This document shows, in pieces, positions 30,103 through 39,594 of a stretch of DNA of 64,000 bases. Origin of the DNA: an uncultured Woeseiaceae bacterium (GTDB lineage: Bacteria; Pseudomonadota; Gammaproteobacteria; Steroidobacterales; Woeseiaceae); NCBI GenBank assembly GCA_947259285.1, contig CAMYMR010000013.1, positions 16,189-80,188 of the forward strand. Reading direction: 5' to 3'. The notes beneath the pieces are model-generated. The model saw only the letters and a list, made by a program, of their open reading frames with translations, had not been told where the DNA came from and did not search any database. Each line of letters starts with the position of its first letter. Within the stretch, counting starts at the first letter, position 1. The position numbers and the translations under genes were made by a program.

Positions 30103-30887
30103 GCCGTGTCTCCGCCAGCCTTTTTCGCCGGCATCGATGTCCTGTCGACGTGGTCGATTTCGCGCCTGATCCAGTCGAGCCATCCGCTGATGCCCGCCCC
30201 CGATCGGGCGGAGACCTCCATCACCGGCGCCTGGCTTGCCAGCTGCCGCAGACACTCGGTCGCGTACTCCGGCTCGAAATCGTCGAGGACCGGAAGCAAG
30301 TCCGATTTTGTGATGACGACGAGATCGGCGGCGCGAAACATCACCGGATATTTTGACGGCTTGTCATGTCCTTCCGGCGTGGACAGCAACGTCACGTTCA
30401 AATGCTGACCAAGGTCGAAGCTGGCCGGGCAAACGAGGTTGCCGACATTCTCGATAAACACGACGTCGATACCCTCGAGATCCAGATTGTGTAGCGCCGT
30501 GTGCACCATGTGGGCATCCAGGTGGCAGGCACTGCCAGTGCTGATCTGCACGGCAGGAACGCCCTTGTTACGAATACGTTCGGCATCATTTTCGGTTTCG
30601 AGATCCCCTTCCACCACGGCGACTTTTAGCGCACCCCCCAGCGCCTCGATCGTTGTCTCCAGGAGCGCCGTCTTGCCGGCGCCCGGCGACGACATGAGAT
30701 TCACGGCGAGTACGCCGTGACGCTCGAAGTGCTCGCGATTGTGAAGCGCCTGGTGATCGTTGGCATCAAGCAGGCCCTTCAACACCTCGACGGACTCGTT
30801 GCCTCCCGATGTCCTGGCCAGGTGTCCACCGGATGCTACGAGATGTTCATTGCCCGGAGTTACATTACAGCCACAGGTGTCACACAT
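30099..30887 (-). CDS. hypB: Hydrogenase nickel incorporation GTPase HypB
   Basis: MCDTCGCNVTPG; NLMSSPGAGKTALLE; GACHLDA-type motif GSACHLDA; TKSDLLP. Confidence 0.96.
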   Translation of the reverse strand: MCDTCGCNVTPGNEHLVASGGHLARTSGGNESVEVLKGLLDANDHQALHNREHFERHGVLAVNLMSSPGAGKTALLETTIEALGGALKVAVVEGDLETENDAERIRNKGVPAVQISTGSACHLDAHMVHTALHNLDLEGIDVVFIENVGNLVCPASFDLGQHLNVTLLSTPEGHDKPSKYPVMFRAADLVVITKSDLLPVLDDFEPEYATECLRQLASQAPVMEVSARSGAGISGWLDWIRREIDHVDRTSMPAKKAGGDTA

Positions 30888-30924
30888 CGTGTTTTCCTCG
30901 TGATCTTTTTCGGGGGGCGGCCGG

Positions 30925-31152
30925 TCAGGCTTCAGTCGCCAGCATTTCGTCGAACAAGGCCCAGGAATCCGCGGCATCCTGCTCCGAGACCTTCTGAATG
31001 GCATAGCCAACGTGGACCAGTATGTGGTCCCCAGGCGCGAGCGTCTCGTCCTGGAGCATGAACAGACTGACCTCGCGCTCGATACCCCTGGCCTCGCAGG
31101 TACATTGAAAGCCGTCTATTTTTGTTATTCGCATGGGTACAGCTAGGCACAT
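30925..31152 (-). CDS. hypC: Hydrogenase maturation chaperone HypC
   Basis: MCLAVPMRITKIDG...GDHILVHVGYAIQKV. Confidence 0.95.
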   Translation of the reverse strand: MCLAVPMRITKIDGFQCTCEARGIEREVSLFMLQDETLAPGDHILVHVGYAIQKVSEQDAADSWALFDEMLATEA

Positions 31153-31275
31153 AGGTGTACTCCGACATTGCATATGACTCGGCTCTAATATACTAAAGGA
31201 ACTGTCCCATGTGGGAGCGTGGGACGCAGCGAATCTGTAGGTAATTACGCCTACAACGAGCCGGGAGAGGACAAC

Positions 31276-31935
31276 ATGCGAAACCAGACCGTTTTGAATT
31301 CAAGCACCTCACTAACGGCCCAGGGCCTTGCGTGTTGTTGGGCGCTCCTCTGCATGTTTCTGATCGCCTGGTCGGCGCCGAGCGCTGCGAACGAGACAGC
31401 GGTTCCCGACGTTGGATGGGCCGCAACCCTGACGAGCGGTTGCGCGGACTGCCATGGCGTGGACGGCCTCGCGCGGGAAAATCTGGACGCGCCGGTTATT
31501 GCGGGGATGCCGGCGGCGCACATCGAAGAAGCTGTTTATGCGTACAAGGACGGCGCGCGACAATGTCGTTATGAACCCCTGATGTGCGAAACGGTGCTGC
31601 ATACCAGCGACGCGCGCATTGCCGATCTGGCCGAACATTACGCCAGCCAGCGGCGCGGTCCGTCGAACGAGCCTTATGACACTGCGCTCGCCACCAAAGG
31701 GGAAAAAATACATGCCGAGCATTGCGGCCAGTGTCACGTATCCCCGGACGATCCCGAGGTGGCCGATGCGCTCGGGATCCCCCTGCACGGACAGCGCGGC
31801 GTGTACTTGCGCTACGCGCTGCAATCCTACAAGGATGGTCGCCGCGAAAACCTGCTGGAGGCGATGGGCGAAAAGCTCAATGTGATCGGGCCGGACGACA
31901 TCGAAGCGCTGGTTAACTACTACGCCAGCTACTAG
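31276..31935 (+). CDS. Diheme cytochrome c, paralogous to 16140-16751
   Basis: CADCH, CGQCH; YAYKDGARQCR and ALVNYYASY match YIYQDEARPCR / ALVNYYGSV of the other copy. Confidence 0.88.
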   Translation: MRNQTVLNSSTSLTAQGLACCWALLCMFLIAWSAPSAANETAVPDVGWAATLTSGCADCHGVDGLARENLDAPVIAGMPAAHIEEAVYAYKDGARQCRYEPLMCETVLHTSDARIADLAEHYASQRRGPSNEPYDTALATKGEKIHAEHCGQCHVSPDDPEVADALGIPLHGQRGVYLRYALQSYKDGRRENLLEAMGEKLNVIGPDDIEALVNYYASY

Positions 31936-31985
31936 GGATCATTTGTGAGCCACCGCGTGCGAGGCTTTATTGCCCCTGTCTTCTT

Positions 31986-33605
31986 ATGCCGGCGATGAAG
32001 CCCAGCACGCTCAGGATTGGCTATCGGTACCGTCCTAACCGTCTCGCATCTGAATACGATGCAATCGTCATCGGCTCGGGCATGGGCGGACTGACGACCG
32101 CCGCCCTCCTCAGCGAACTCGGCAAGAAAGTCTGCGTCCTGGAGCAGCACTACACGGCCGGCGGCTACACCCATTCCTACGAGCGCAACGGCTACGAGTG
32201 GGACGTCGGCGTGCATTACATCGGTGACGTCGGCGCCAAAACCCAGACGCGCCGCATGTTCGACTTCCTGTCGTCCGGAAAGCTCGAATGGGCACCGATG
32301 GACGCAGAGTACGATCGCTTCTACATCGGCGACAAGGTTTTCAACACCCGAGCCGGCAAACAGCAGTTTCGCGACAACCTCGTTCGGCAGTTCCCCGAAG
32401 AGGAGACGGCCATCGACAGCTACATGGAACTGCTCGCGAAGACCGGCGGCGCGCTGTCGGCATTCGGCATGGGTCGCGCGATGAAACCCTGGCAGCAGAC
32501 GCTGGCCAGGCCCTATCTGAACTTCAAGATACCGAGCGTGTTCTTTCGCACGACCTACGACGTCTTGAGTGAACTCACGGACAATCAGGACCTGATCGCC
32601 GTTATCTGCGGCCAGTGGGGCGACATGGGCCTGCCGCCGAAGCAGTCGACATTTATGGTGCACGCGATGATAGCCCGCCACTATCTGTACGGTGGCTACT
32701 ACCCGGTCGGCGGGGCATGGAAGATCGCCGACACCATAATCCCCAAGATTCAGAAGTCCGGCGGCGAGGTCTATACCTACGCACGCGTCGAGGAGATTAT
32801 CGTCGAGGGTGGGGAAGTCCGCGGCGTTCGTATGAAGGACGGCCACCGTATCGACTGTGGGTGCGTCATCTCGTCGGCCGGCGTGGACAACACGTTCAGA
32901 CATTTGCTACCCACCGACGTCGCCAATAAGAGCGGCTACACGAAAAAACTGCCGCACGTGCAGCCCAGCTTCGCACACCTCGGCGTATACATTGGCCTCA
33001 AAGGAACCGCGGAGGAGCTCGGCCTCCCGAAAACCAACTTCTGGATTTACCCGAGCAACGACTATGACGCTGCCGTCGACGCGTTCGTGCAGGATAAGAA
33101 CGCGCCGTTTCCGGTCGTCTACATCTCTTTCCCGTCGGCCAAGGATCCAGACTATCTGAACCGTCATCCGGGGACCTCGACCATCGAGATTGTCGCTCCT
33201 GCGCCGTACGCGTGGTTTGCAAAATGGCAGGAAACAACCTGGGGCAAGCGCGGGGATGATTACGATGCGTTCAAGGCAGCGCTGGGGGAACGCCTGATGG
33301 CGCACCTGTACGAAAAGTTGCCGCACTTACGCGACAGCGTCGACTACTACGAGGTGTCGACGCCGCTATCCACCAACTGGTTCGGTGGTTACCACCAGGG
33401 CGAGCTTTACGGCCTTGCGCACACCTCTGAACGCATGCAGCAGGACTGGCTGCGCCCAAAGACCAGGATTCCGGGACTGTGGCTGACGGGCCAGGACGTC
33501 CTCACCTGCGGCGTCACCGGCGCCATGATGGCCGGTATGCTGACCACGATGAGCCTGGTCGGCCCGCGCAAGATGGCGCCGCTGATGAAACAGATCTACG
33601 GCTAG
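31986..33605 (+). CDS. CrtI/retinol saturase-like FAD-dependent oxidoreductase
   Basis: YDAIVIGSGMGGLTTAALLSELGKKVCVLEQH. Confidence 0.88.
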   Translation: MPAMKPSTLRIGYRYRPNRLASEYDAIVIGSGMGGLTTAALLSELGKKVCVLEQHYTAGGYTHSYERNGYEWDVGVHYIGDVGAKTQTRRMFDFLSSGKLEWAPMDAEYDRFYIGDKVFNTRAGKQQFRDNLVRQFPEEETAIDSYMELLAKTGGALSAFGMGRAMKPWQQTLARPYLNFKIPSVFFRTTYDVLSELTDNQDLIAVICGQWGDMGLPPKQSTFMVHAMIARHYLYGGYYPVGGAWKIADTIIPKIQKSGGEVYTYARVEEIIVEGGEVRGVRMKDGHRIDCGCVISSAGVDNTFRHLLPTDVANKSGYTKKLPHVQPSFAHLGVYIGLKGTAEELGLPKTNFWIYPSNDYDAAVDAFVQDKNAPFPVVYISFPSAKDPDYLNRHPGTSTIEIVAPAPYAWFAKWQETTWGKRGDDYDAFKAALGERLMAHLYEKLPHLRDSVDYYEVSTPLSTNWFGGYHQGELYGLAHTSERMQQDWLRPKTRIPGLWLTGQDVLTCGVTGAMMAGMLTTMSLVGPRKMAPLMKQIYG

Positions 33606-33616
33606 CCCGGAAAGGG

Positions 33617-34528
33617 TTAGGAGTGCACGATCAGCACGTCGCAGGGCAGGTGATCCAGCGTCTTGGCCGCCGTGCTGCCCACGATGCGCTGCTGCAATCC
33701 CGAGCGAGCCAGCGCGCCCATGACGACCAGGTCCGACTCGTGCTCGCGCGCAAATGTCGGCAACAATTCATGCGTCCTGCCCGGCAGTTGATGCACAGCT
33801 TCCGCATCAATGCCGTATTCTTCGGCCAGGCCGTCCAGCGCATCGCGATGCTCTTTGCGAATCTTCTCATCCAGTTTTTCGACAGCCAGCCTCTCCGGCT
33901 TGATTCTCCAGGTGACGCGCGAACCAATTTCCTCGAGCCTCTGGTAGCTGTGAAACAGCAGCAGTTTTCCGTCGCTCTTGTCCGCCATTTTCCGGGCGCT
34001 GTTGATGATTTCGCGATCCAGGCTGGCATCCTTGTCGTGGCTGTGAACCGGATCGACTGCGGCGATCACGACGGGTGAACTCTGCCACTCGTCGCCTTTT
34101 ACGAACCACAGCGGCCGCCGTAATTCGCGGATCAGCTGCCAGTCGGTATGCGCAAGCGAGGCGCGCTCGACCAGGCTGTGGCGATGCGTCCCTTTGACGA
34201 CGAAGTACGCGTCGCAGGCGTCCGCTTTGGATACGATCATGTCGGCTTCGGGCCGCTCGGTAGACACGTTCGTGGTAACCGCGACACCCTGTTCCTCAAC
34301 CGATGCGGCCAGTCGCTGCAGCAAGGCTTGCTGCTCGTTCCTGACTTCATCCGCCAGCATCTGCATCTCGAGGATATAGACGAAACTGTCGCCGAGATAG
34401 TTCGTCACCGGTTCGCTCAAGACCAGTTCAAGATCGCAATCGAATAACTTGGCGAGCCACGCCGCCCGTGCGACGACGACTTCCGGATTATTTTCGAGCT
34501 CGACGATACAAAGGATCGTTTTTGCCAT
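33617..34528 (-). CDS. Tandem universal stress protein (UspA family)
   Basis: MAKTILCIVELE...VMGALARSGLQQRIVGSTAAKTLDHLPCDVLIVHS. Confidence 0.88.
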   Translation of the reverse strand: MAKTILCIVELENNPEVVVARAAWLAKLFDCDLELVLSEPVTNYLGDSFVYILEMQMLADEVRNEQQALLQRLAASVEEQGVAVTTNVSTERPEADMIVSKADACDAYFVVKGTHRHSLVERASLAHTDWQLIRELRRPLWFVKGDEWQSSPVVIAAVDPVHSHDKDASLDREIINSARKMADKSDGKLLLFHSYQRLEEIGSRVTWRIKPERLAVEKLDEKIRKEHRDALDGLAEEYGIDAEAVHQLPGRTHELLPTFAREHESDLVVMGALARSGLQQRIVGSTAAKTLDHLPCDVLIVHS

Positions 34529-34686
34529 GATCGTCTCCTTGCAACTTCGCAATTCCAGCGTATCCCTTCGCTTTTCGCGATGCACTTCGTATAACTACGA
34601 CTTCACAGCGCGCAAATCGACGCGGAAAGACGCCACGGCAGGCTGGCGTTGATTATACTTTCGTATCACTGTAACAGGAGCCTGGA

Positions 34687-35289
34687 GTGATGCCCGAGCC
34701 TGCGCAAAAACTGTTCGCCGTCGTGCTCGCTGCGGGGCGCTCGTCCCGTTTCGGCTCGACCAAGCAGGCCGCCAAACTCGAACAGGTTTCGCTGGTGCGA
34801 AGAGCAATCGATACGGCCGCATCTGCGCTTGAGGATCGCGTAATCACCGTCATCGGTCACGATTCGGCGACCGTTATTCAGGCCATGGACACCGATTCCG
34901 GTTTCATCATCGTCAACGAGGCATACGACGAGGGGTTGGGCAGCAGCATCGCCGCCGCCGCTCGTGCGTGCGGCGCGCATGCCGACGCTCTGCTGCTGCT
35001 GCTCGCGGACCAGGCACTTGTCACGGACGAACACCTGCGAACACTGATTGACGCCTGGTCTGGTAATGCTGACGAAATCGTAGCAACTGCCTACAACCAC
35101 TCGCTGGGCCCGCCTGTTCTCATGCCGCGCGCGACATTCAGCGATCTTCGCGCGCTCAGCGGCGACCGCGGCGCCCGCGCACTACTGTCCGACGACCGAT
35201 TTCAACTGAAGACCGTTCGATTCGAAGCGGCGGCCGTCGATATCGATACGCCCGAGGATCTACGCCGGTTGGCGCAATATCCGGGCTAG
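34687..35289 (+). CDS. MobA/MocA-like nucleotidyltransferase
   Basis: FAVVLAAGRSSRFGSTKQAAKLEQVSLVRRAI; ADQALVT. Confidence 0.88.
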   Translation: MMPEPAQKLFAVVLAAGRSSRFGSTKQAAKLEQVSLVRRAIDTAASALEDRVITVIGHDSATVIQAMDTDSGFIIVNEAYDEGLGSSIAAAARACGAHADALLLLLADQALVTDEHLRTLIDAWSGNADEIVATAYNHSLGPPVLMPRATFSDLRALSGDRGARALLSDDRFQLKTVRFEAAAVDIDTPEDLRRLAQYPG

Positions 35290-36326
35290 CCGCGCTGACT
35301 TAAGTACTGCTGCATCTCGGCAATGATGGACAGGGCAATGGGGCCCGGCCCCCGGCCGCCCAGGTCGATACCGGCAGGTCCATGCAGCCGGTCTCGCAAT
35401 GCATCCGCAACGTCATCCAGTTCCCTCAGCAGCCGGTTGCGCCGGCCGATCGGTCCCAGAAGGCCGATGTAGCCGACGCCCGACGTCGCCAGCTGGCGCA
35501 GATAGGAGCGATCGCTCGCCAGGTGATGACTCATGACGATCGCCGTGTCGAATTGGTCGAGGTCGATTTGCCGATGGAGTTCGTCGACCGCACAACAAAT
35601 GACGTGGGTGCGCGCGGGAAACGAGCGGCTCTCGATATACGCGGGCCGATGATCGCAGATCGCGCATCGCCAACCCAACTCGTGCGCGATTCGGATGACC
35701 GGTTCCGAATCCAGGCCTGCCCCCAGTACCAGCAGCGCGGGCGGCGGCTCGATTCGCGCATAAAGCACGGTACATCCGCCGTCCGGGGTGTCCGTGTGAC
35801 GCACGGTGCCGGATGCTGTCTCGCCGAATTCGCGTTGAACCGAATCCGCCAGATCGTCGTCCATGCCGAAACTCTGAAACGTGTCGCGATGGAGAATCGC
35901 TGTCGCACCGACATTGATTGCCGCCGAGCTGGCGGCAATGACGATGGCAACTCTCGCCGCGTGTCCGCCGTCGATGATTTCGGCAATCGTCGCGAACGGC
36001 TGATAGCCCGACTCCTTCGTCAACGGCTGCAGCAACACGCGCATCGTCCCGTCGCAGCCTACGCCGAGCCCCCAGAGTTCGTCGTCCGCACTCAGATCGT
36101 AGCTCGCGGTTTCCGCGGCACAAGTGTCGACGACACGCCGGGCACGCTCGACGAGATCGCCCTCCAGGCAGCCGCCGGACAGCATGCCGCAGAAATTGCC
36201 GCTGCTGTCGATGATCATCTGCCCGCCCGCCTTGCTATAGGTGGAACCGACGGTCTCGAAAACCGTTGCCAGCACCAGGGGCTGACCGTCTGACGAGCGT
36301 ACCTTGAAATACTCCAGCAGGTTCAT
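35286..36326 (-). CDS. XdhC/CoxI-family protein
   Basis: VLATVFETVGSTYSKAGGQMIIDSSGNFCGMLSGGCLEGDLVE. Confidence 0.92.
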   Translation of the reverse strand: MNLLEYFKVRSSDGQPLVLATVFETVGSTYSKAGGQMIIDSSGNFCGMLSGGCLEGDLVERARRVVDTCAAETASYDLSADDELWGLGVGCDGTMRVLLQPLTKESGYQPFATIAEIIDGGHAARVAIVIAASSAAINVGATAILHRDTFQSFGMDDDLADSVQREFGETASGTVRHTDTPDGGCTVLYARIEPPPALLVLGAGLDSEPVIRIAHELGWRCAICDHRPAYIESRSFPARTHVICCAVDELHRQIDLDQFDTAIVMSHHLASDRSYLRQLATSGVGYIGLLGPIGRRNRLLRELDDVADALRDRLHGPAGIDLGGRGPGPIALSIIAEMQQYLSQRG

Positions 36327-37057
36327 GAACTTCCAAATATCCCGACGTATAAAAGACGTACGGCCGTGATCGTTACGAGCGCCTTGAAGACCGTCCGAAA
36401 CACGCTTTCTGAGATGCGATCGATCACCATCTTGCCGACCCAGGTGCCCAATAGCGCCGCCACAATGGAGGCGACGATGATCTGCAGGTACGGTCCGTAG
36501 TCAAATCCGTTGAGCGCATAGCCGGAGATTTTCAACAGGCTCATGCCCGTCAGGCTCGCCGCCATCGTACCAACGATTTGCCGCTTGTTGAGGCCCGTAT
36601 GCAGGATGACCGCGTGAAACAGCGCGCCGTAGGCAAACAGCGTCGACAGCAGCGAATGAATGAAACCGACGATCGCCCAGGGATTGCGCAGCTTTGGACG
36701 CCAGCCGATCTCCGGTATCCAGATCGCGATCAACATGACGATGCTGATCGCCGTCGCGATGATCGTTTCGGGTAGCTCGACATAGATCCGCGAGCCGATG
36801 GCAACCGCGATCACGCTGCCGACGAGGAACGGGCGGGCGATTCGCCAGTCGATGTCGCGCCAGAAGAAAGCCGCGCGGGTGGACGTCGAGCCGATCAGCA
36901 GCGTCGAATGGATCGGCACGATCGCCGAGACCGGTAATACGACGCTGGTGACCGCGAGGATGATCAGCGCGCCGCCTGCCGAAAACGCAGCGTTGCACAC
37001 GGCAGCAAGAAAACTGCCGCCGACGATGATGTAGAACGTTGAATCGAGTTCCGGCAC
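36323..37057 (-). CDS. TauE/SafE-family membrane protein
   Basis: Multi-TM; VPIHSTLLIGSTSTRAAFFWRDIDW. Confidence 0.85.
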   Translation of the reverse strand: MPELDSTFYIIVGGSFLAAVCNAAFSAGGALIILAVTSVVLPVSAIVPIHSTLLIGSTSTRAAFFWRDIDWRIARPFLVGSVIAVAIGSRIYVELPETIIATAISIVMLIAIWIPEIGWRPKLRNPWAIVGFIHSLLSTLFAYGALFHAVILHTGLNKRQIVGTMAASLTGMSLLKISGYALNGFDYGPYLQIIVASIVAALLGTWVGKMVIDRISESVFRTVFKALVTITAVRLLYVGIFGSS

Positions 37058-37356
37058 GCGGCTATACGGTACCCCATTTCGTCTCTACGCAGATGCCGAT
37101 AGTGCGATCGTAGTTAATGTGGATGCCCGTCGTCTTCTCAATATCATGCCAATAATCGATCAGAGATTCCCTGCTACCCCAGATTATATTTTCTCACGAC
37201 GGGCATCAGTACGGACAATGCCAGAATATGCCTGCGCCTCGGAATGATGCGCCAATCCCCGGCCCGCTTGGTAAAACTTTCGATCCCCGGGGTAACCAGA
37301 GGCTGGCCAGGGCCAGCCTGGCCGGGTTCTTGAACGGATCGGTATACTAGCCAGAA

Positions 37357-39579
37357 TTGACCTTCCGGACCGGTGACTTGATTCGAGTCATGCTTATTGC
37401 CGTTGGCGTGCTGGCAGTCGTATTCCCGTACGGCGAAACCGATGCTCGCCCGGCAGCCTCCCCGGTAATGACTGCGGGCAGGCTTATCGTTGACCCGGTT
37501 AACGACGGCAAAGTCATCGGCGACGAAGCGTGGTCGAGCCTGGTTCCAGCGACTGCTTTCTGGCAGGTACAGCCGGACGAAGGGGAACGATCGACGCAAA
37601 GGACCGAGGTGTACGTCGGGTACACCGATACTGCTTTGCACATCGGTGTGGTTGCCTACGACGATGACCCTGGTGAGATCATCGTTTCGGACAGCCGCAG
37701 GGATTCGAGCCTCGACGATACCGACGCGTTCCTGGTTGTCATCGACGGCCTCCTCGACCGACAAAACGGCTATGTGTTTGGCACGAACCCCGCCGGAATC
37801 GAGTACGACGGACAGGTTACGAAGGAAGGCTCCGACGACTTCGGCGCCGGCGGCGGCGATTTCAACCTCAACTGGGATGGCACCTGGTCGGTGAGTTCAC
37901 GGATCAGCGACATCGGCTGGAGTGCCGAATTCGAGATTCCGTTTCGAACGCTGCGATACGGATCCGAAGTGCGCCAGGACTGGGGAATCAATTTCCAGCG
38001 AAACATCCGCCGCAACAACGAGATTTCCTACTGGGCGCCGCTCGAGCGTAATCGCAATCTGTATCGCGTATCCGAAGCCGGCACCCTGCGAGGCATCGAG
38101 CCGCCACCGCAGCGCAACTTCAAGATTACGCCGTATGTGCTCGGCCAGTCGCGTCGTGGCGGTGAGCTTGACGGCACCGAAAACGACTCGGACTTTGGCT
38201 TTGACATCAAGTATTCGGTTACACCCAGCCTGACGCTCGACCTGACCTACAACACCGACTTTGCGCAGGTGGAAGCCGATGAGCAGCAGGTGAACCTCGA
38301 TCGATTCAACCTGTTTTTTCCCGAGAAGCGGCCGTTTTTCCTCGAAAACGCGGATCTTTTCAGTGTCGGCAACGGGCAGGAAGTCGAGATGTTCTTCAGC
38401 CGCCGCATTGGTATCGGAGACGACGGTGATCGGATACCGGTAGAAGGCGGCGCACGCCTCTCCGGAAAGCTGGGTGAGCGAACCAATCTCGGCTTTCTCT
38501 ACATGGGCACGGAGGCAATAGCGGGTATTGCTCCGGGCAATGAATTCTTCGTCGCAAGGGTCAACAAGGAACTCGCCAACCGATCTGCCGTCGGTGCGAT
38601 CTTTGTGAATCGGCACGGCGACGGCAGTCATCTCGTCGGTACCGGAGACGACTACAATCGCACCTACGCGATCGATGGCCGCTGGGGCATCGGCGACAAC
38701 CTGCTTCTGCAAAGCTGGGCGGCGAAAACAGAAACGCCGGGGCTTGATGGCAAGGATCACGCATTTGCGCTGTCTTCGGAATGGAGCTCCGCCGAGTGGG
38801 CGATGAGCGCCGCCTACGCGGAAGTCGGCGAGGATTTCAATCCGGAGGTCGGTTTCCTTGCGCGCAGCGATTATCGCAAAGTCAGGCTGTTCGCTTTGCG
38901 CCGAGTGCGACCGGAGGACCTCTGGGACCTCCTGGAGATTCGACCACACGCGTCCTACACCGGGTTCTGGAAGTTCGACGGCTTCCAGGAGACCGGCTTC
39001 CTGCATCTGGACGTTCACTGGGAGTTCAAGACGGGAGCGGAGATCCATACCGGCACCAATTTCACGCGCGCCGGCGTCGTTGAGCCTTTCGATATCATCG
39101 ACGGCGTCACGATACCTGTGGGCACCTACGATCATGCGGAAGTCGCTCTCAACTACTTCGGCGATGAGTCCAGGCCGCTGAGTTTCAATATCCGGAGTGT
39201 AGTCGGCGGACAGTTCGGTGGTGATCGTGTTTCCCTGACCACCGGCGTGAATTATTGGTCCGGCCAGAAATTCCGATCCGAGCTGTCGTTCAACTACAAC
39301 GAATTCGACCTGCCGGTGCCGGGCGGTCAGTTCACGGCAAACCTGCTACGCCTCAGACTGTCGTATTCCTTCACGACGAAGGTGCAGCTGCAGCTGCTGA
39401 GCCAATACAACGAGATCGACGACACGCTCGGCACCAATGTTCGCTTTTCCTGGTTACGCGATGCGAACTCCGGGCTCTATCTTGTCTATAACGAAGTCGA
39501 CGAGCGTGGCATCGGAGCGCTTCCCACCGGCCGCGAGTTTATAGTGAAATACAGTCACATCTTCGACCTATTCCACTGA
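37357..39579 (+). CDS. DUF5916 / CBM9-like N-domain outer-membrane protein
   Basis: Signal peptide; DGKVIGDEAWSSL...; NFQRNIRRNNEISYWAPLERN; LNLDRFNLFFPEKRPFFLENADLF. Confidence 0.9.
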   Translation: MTFRTGDLIRVMLIAVGVLAVVFPYGETDARPAASPVMTAGRLIVDPVNDGKVIGDEAWSSLVPATAFWQVQPDEGERSTQRTEVYVGYTDTALHIGVVAYDDDPGEIIVSDSRRDSSLDDTDAFLVVIDGLLDRQNGYVFGTNPAGIEYDGQVTKEGSDDFGAGGGDFNLNWDGTWSVSSRISDIGWSAEFEIPFRTLRYGSEVRQDWGINFQRNIRRNNEISYWAPLERNRNLYRVSEAGTLRGIEPPPQRNFKITPYVLGQSRRGGELDGTENDSDFGFDIKYSVTPSLTLDLTYNTDFAQVEADEQQVNLDRFNLFFPEKRPFFLENADLFSVGNGQEVEMFFSRRIGIGDDGDRIPVEGGARLSGKLGERTNLGFLYMGTEAIAGIAPGNEFFVARVNKELANRSAVGAIFVNRHGDGSHLVGTGDDYNRTYAIDGRWGIGDNLLLQSWAAKTETPGLDGKDHAFALSSEWSSAEWAMSAAYAEVGEDFNPEVGFLARSDYRKVRLFALRRVRPEDLWDLLEIRPHASYTGFWKFDGFQETGFLHLDVHWEFKTGAEIHTGTNFTRAGVVEPFDIIDGVTIPVGTYDHAEVALNYFGDESRPLSFNIRSVVGGQFGGDRVSLTTGVNYWSGQKFRSELSFNYNEFDLPVPGGQFTANLLRLRLSYSFTTKVQLQLLSQYNEIDDTLGTNVRFSWLRDANSGLYLVYNEVDERGIGALPTGREFIVKYSHIFDLFH

Positions 39580-39594
39580 TAACAAGGCGGGTCC

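Noticed and set aside
37308-37325. GGCTGGCCAGGGCCAGCC palindrome before the DUF5916 gene
   Set aside because: Short GC palindrome without T-tract or repeats elsewhere; not distinguishable from chance.
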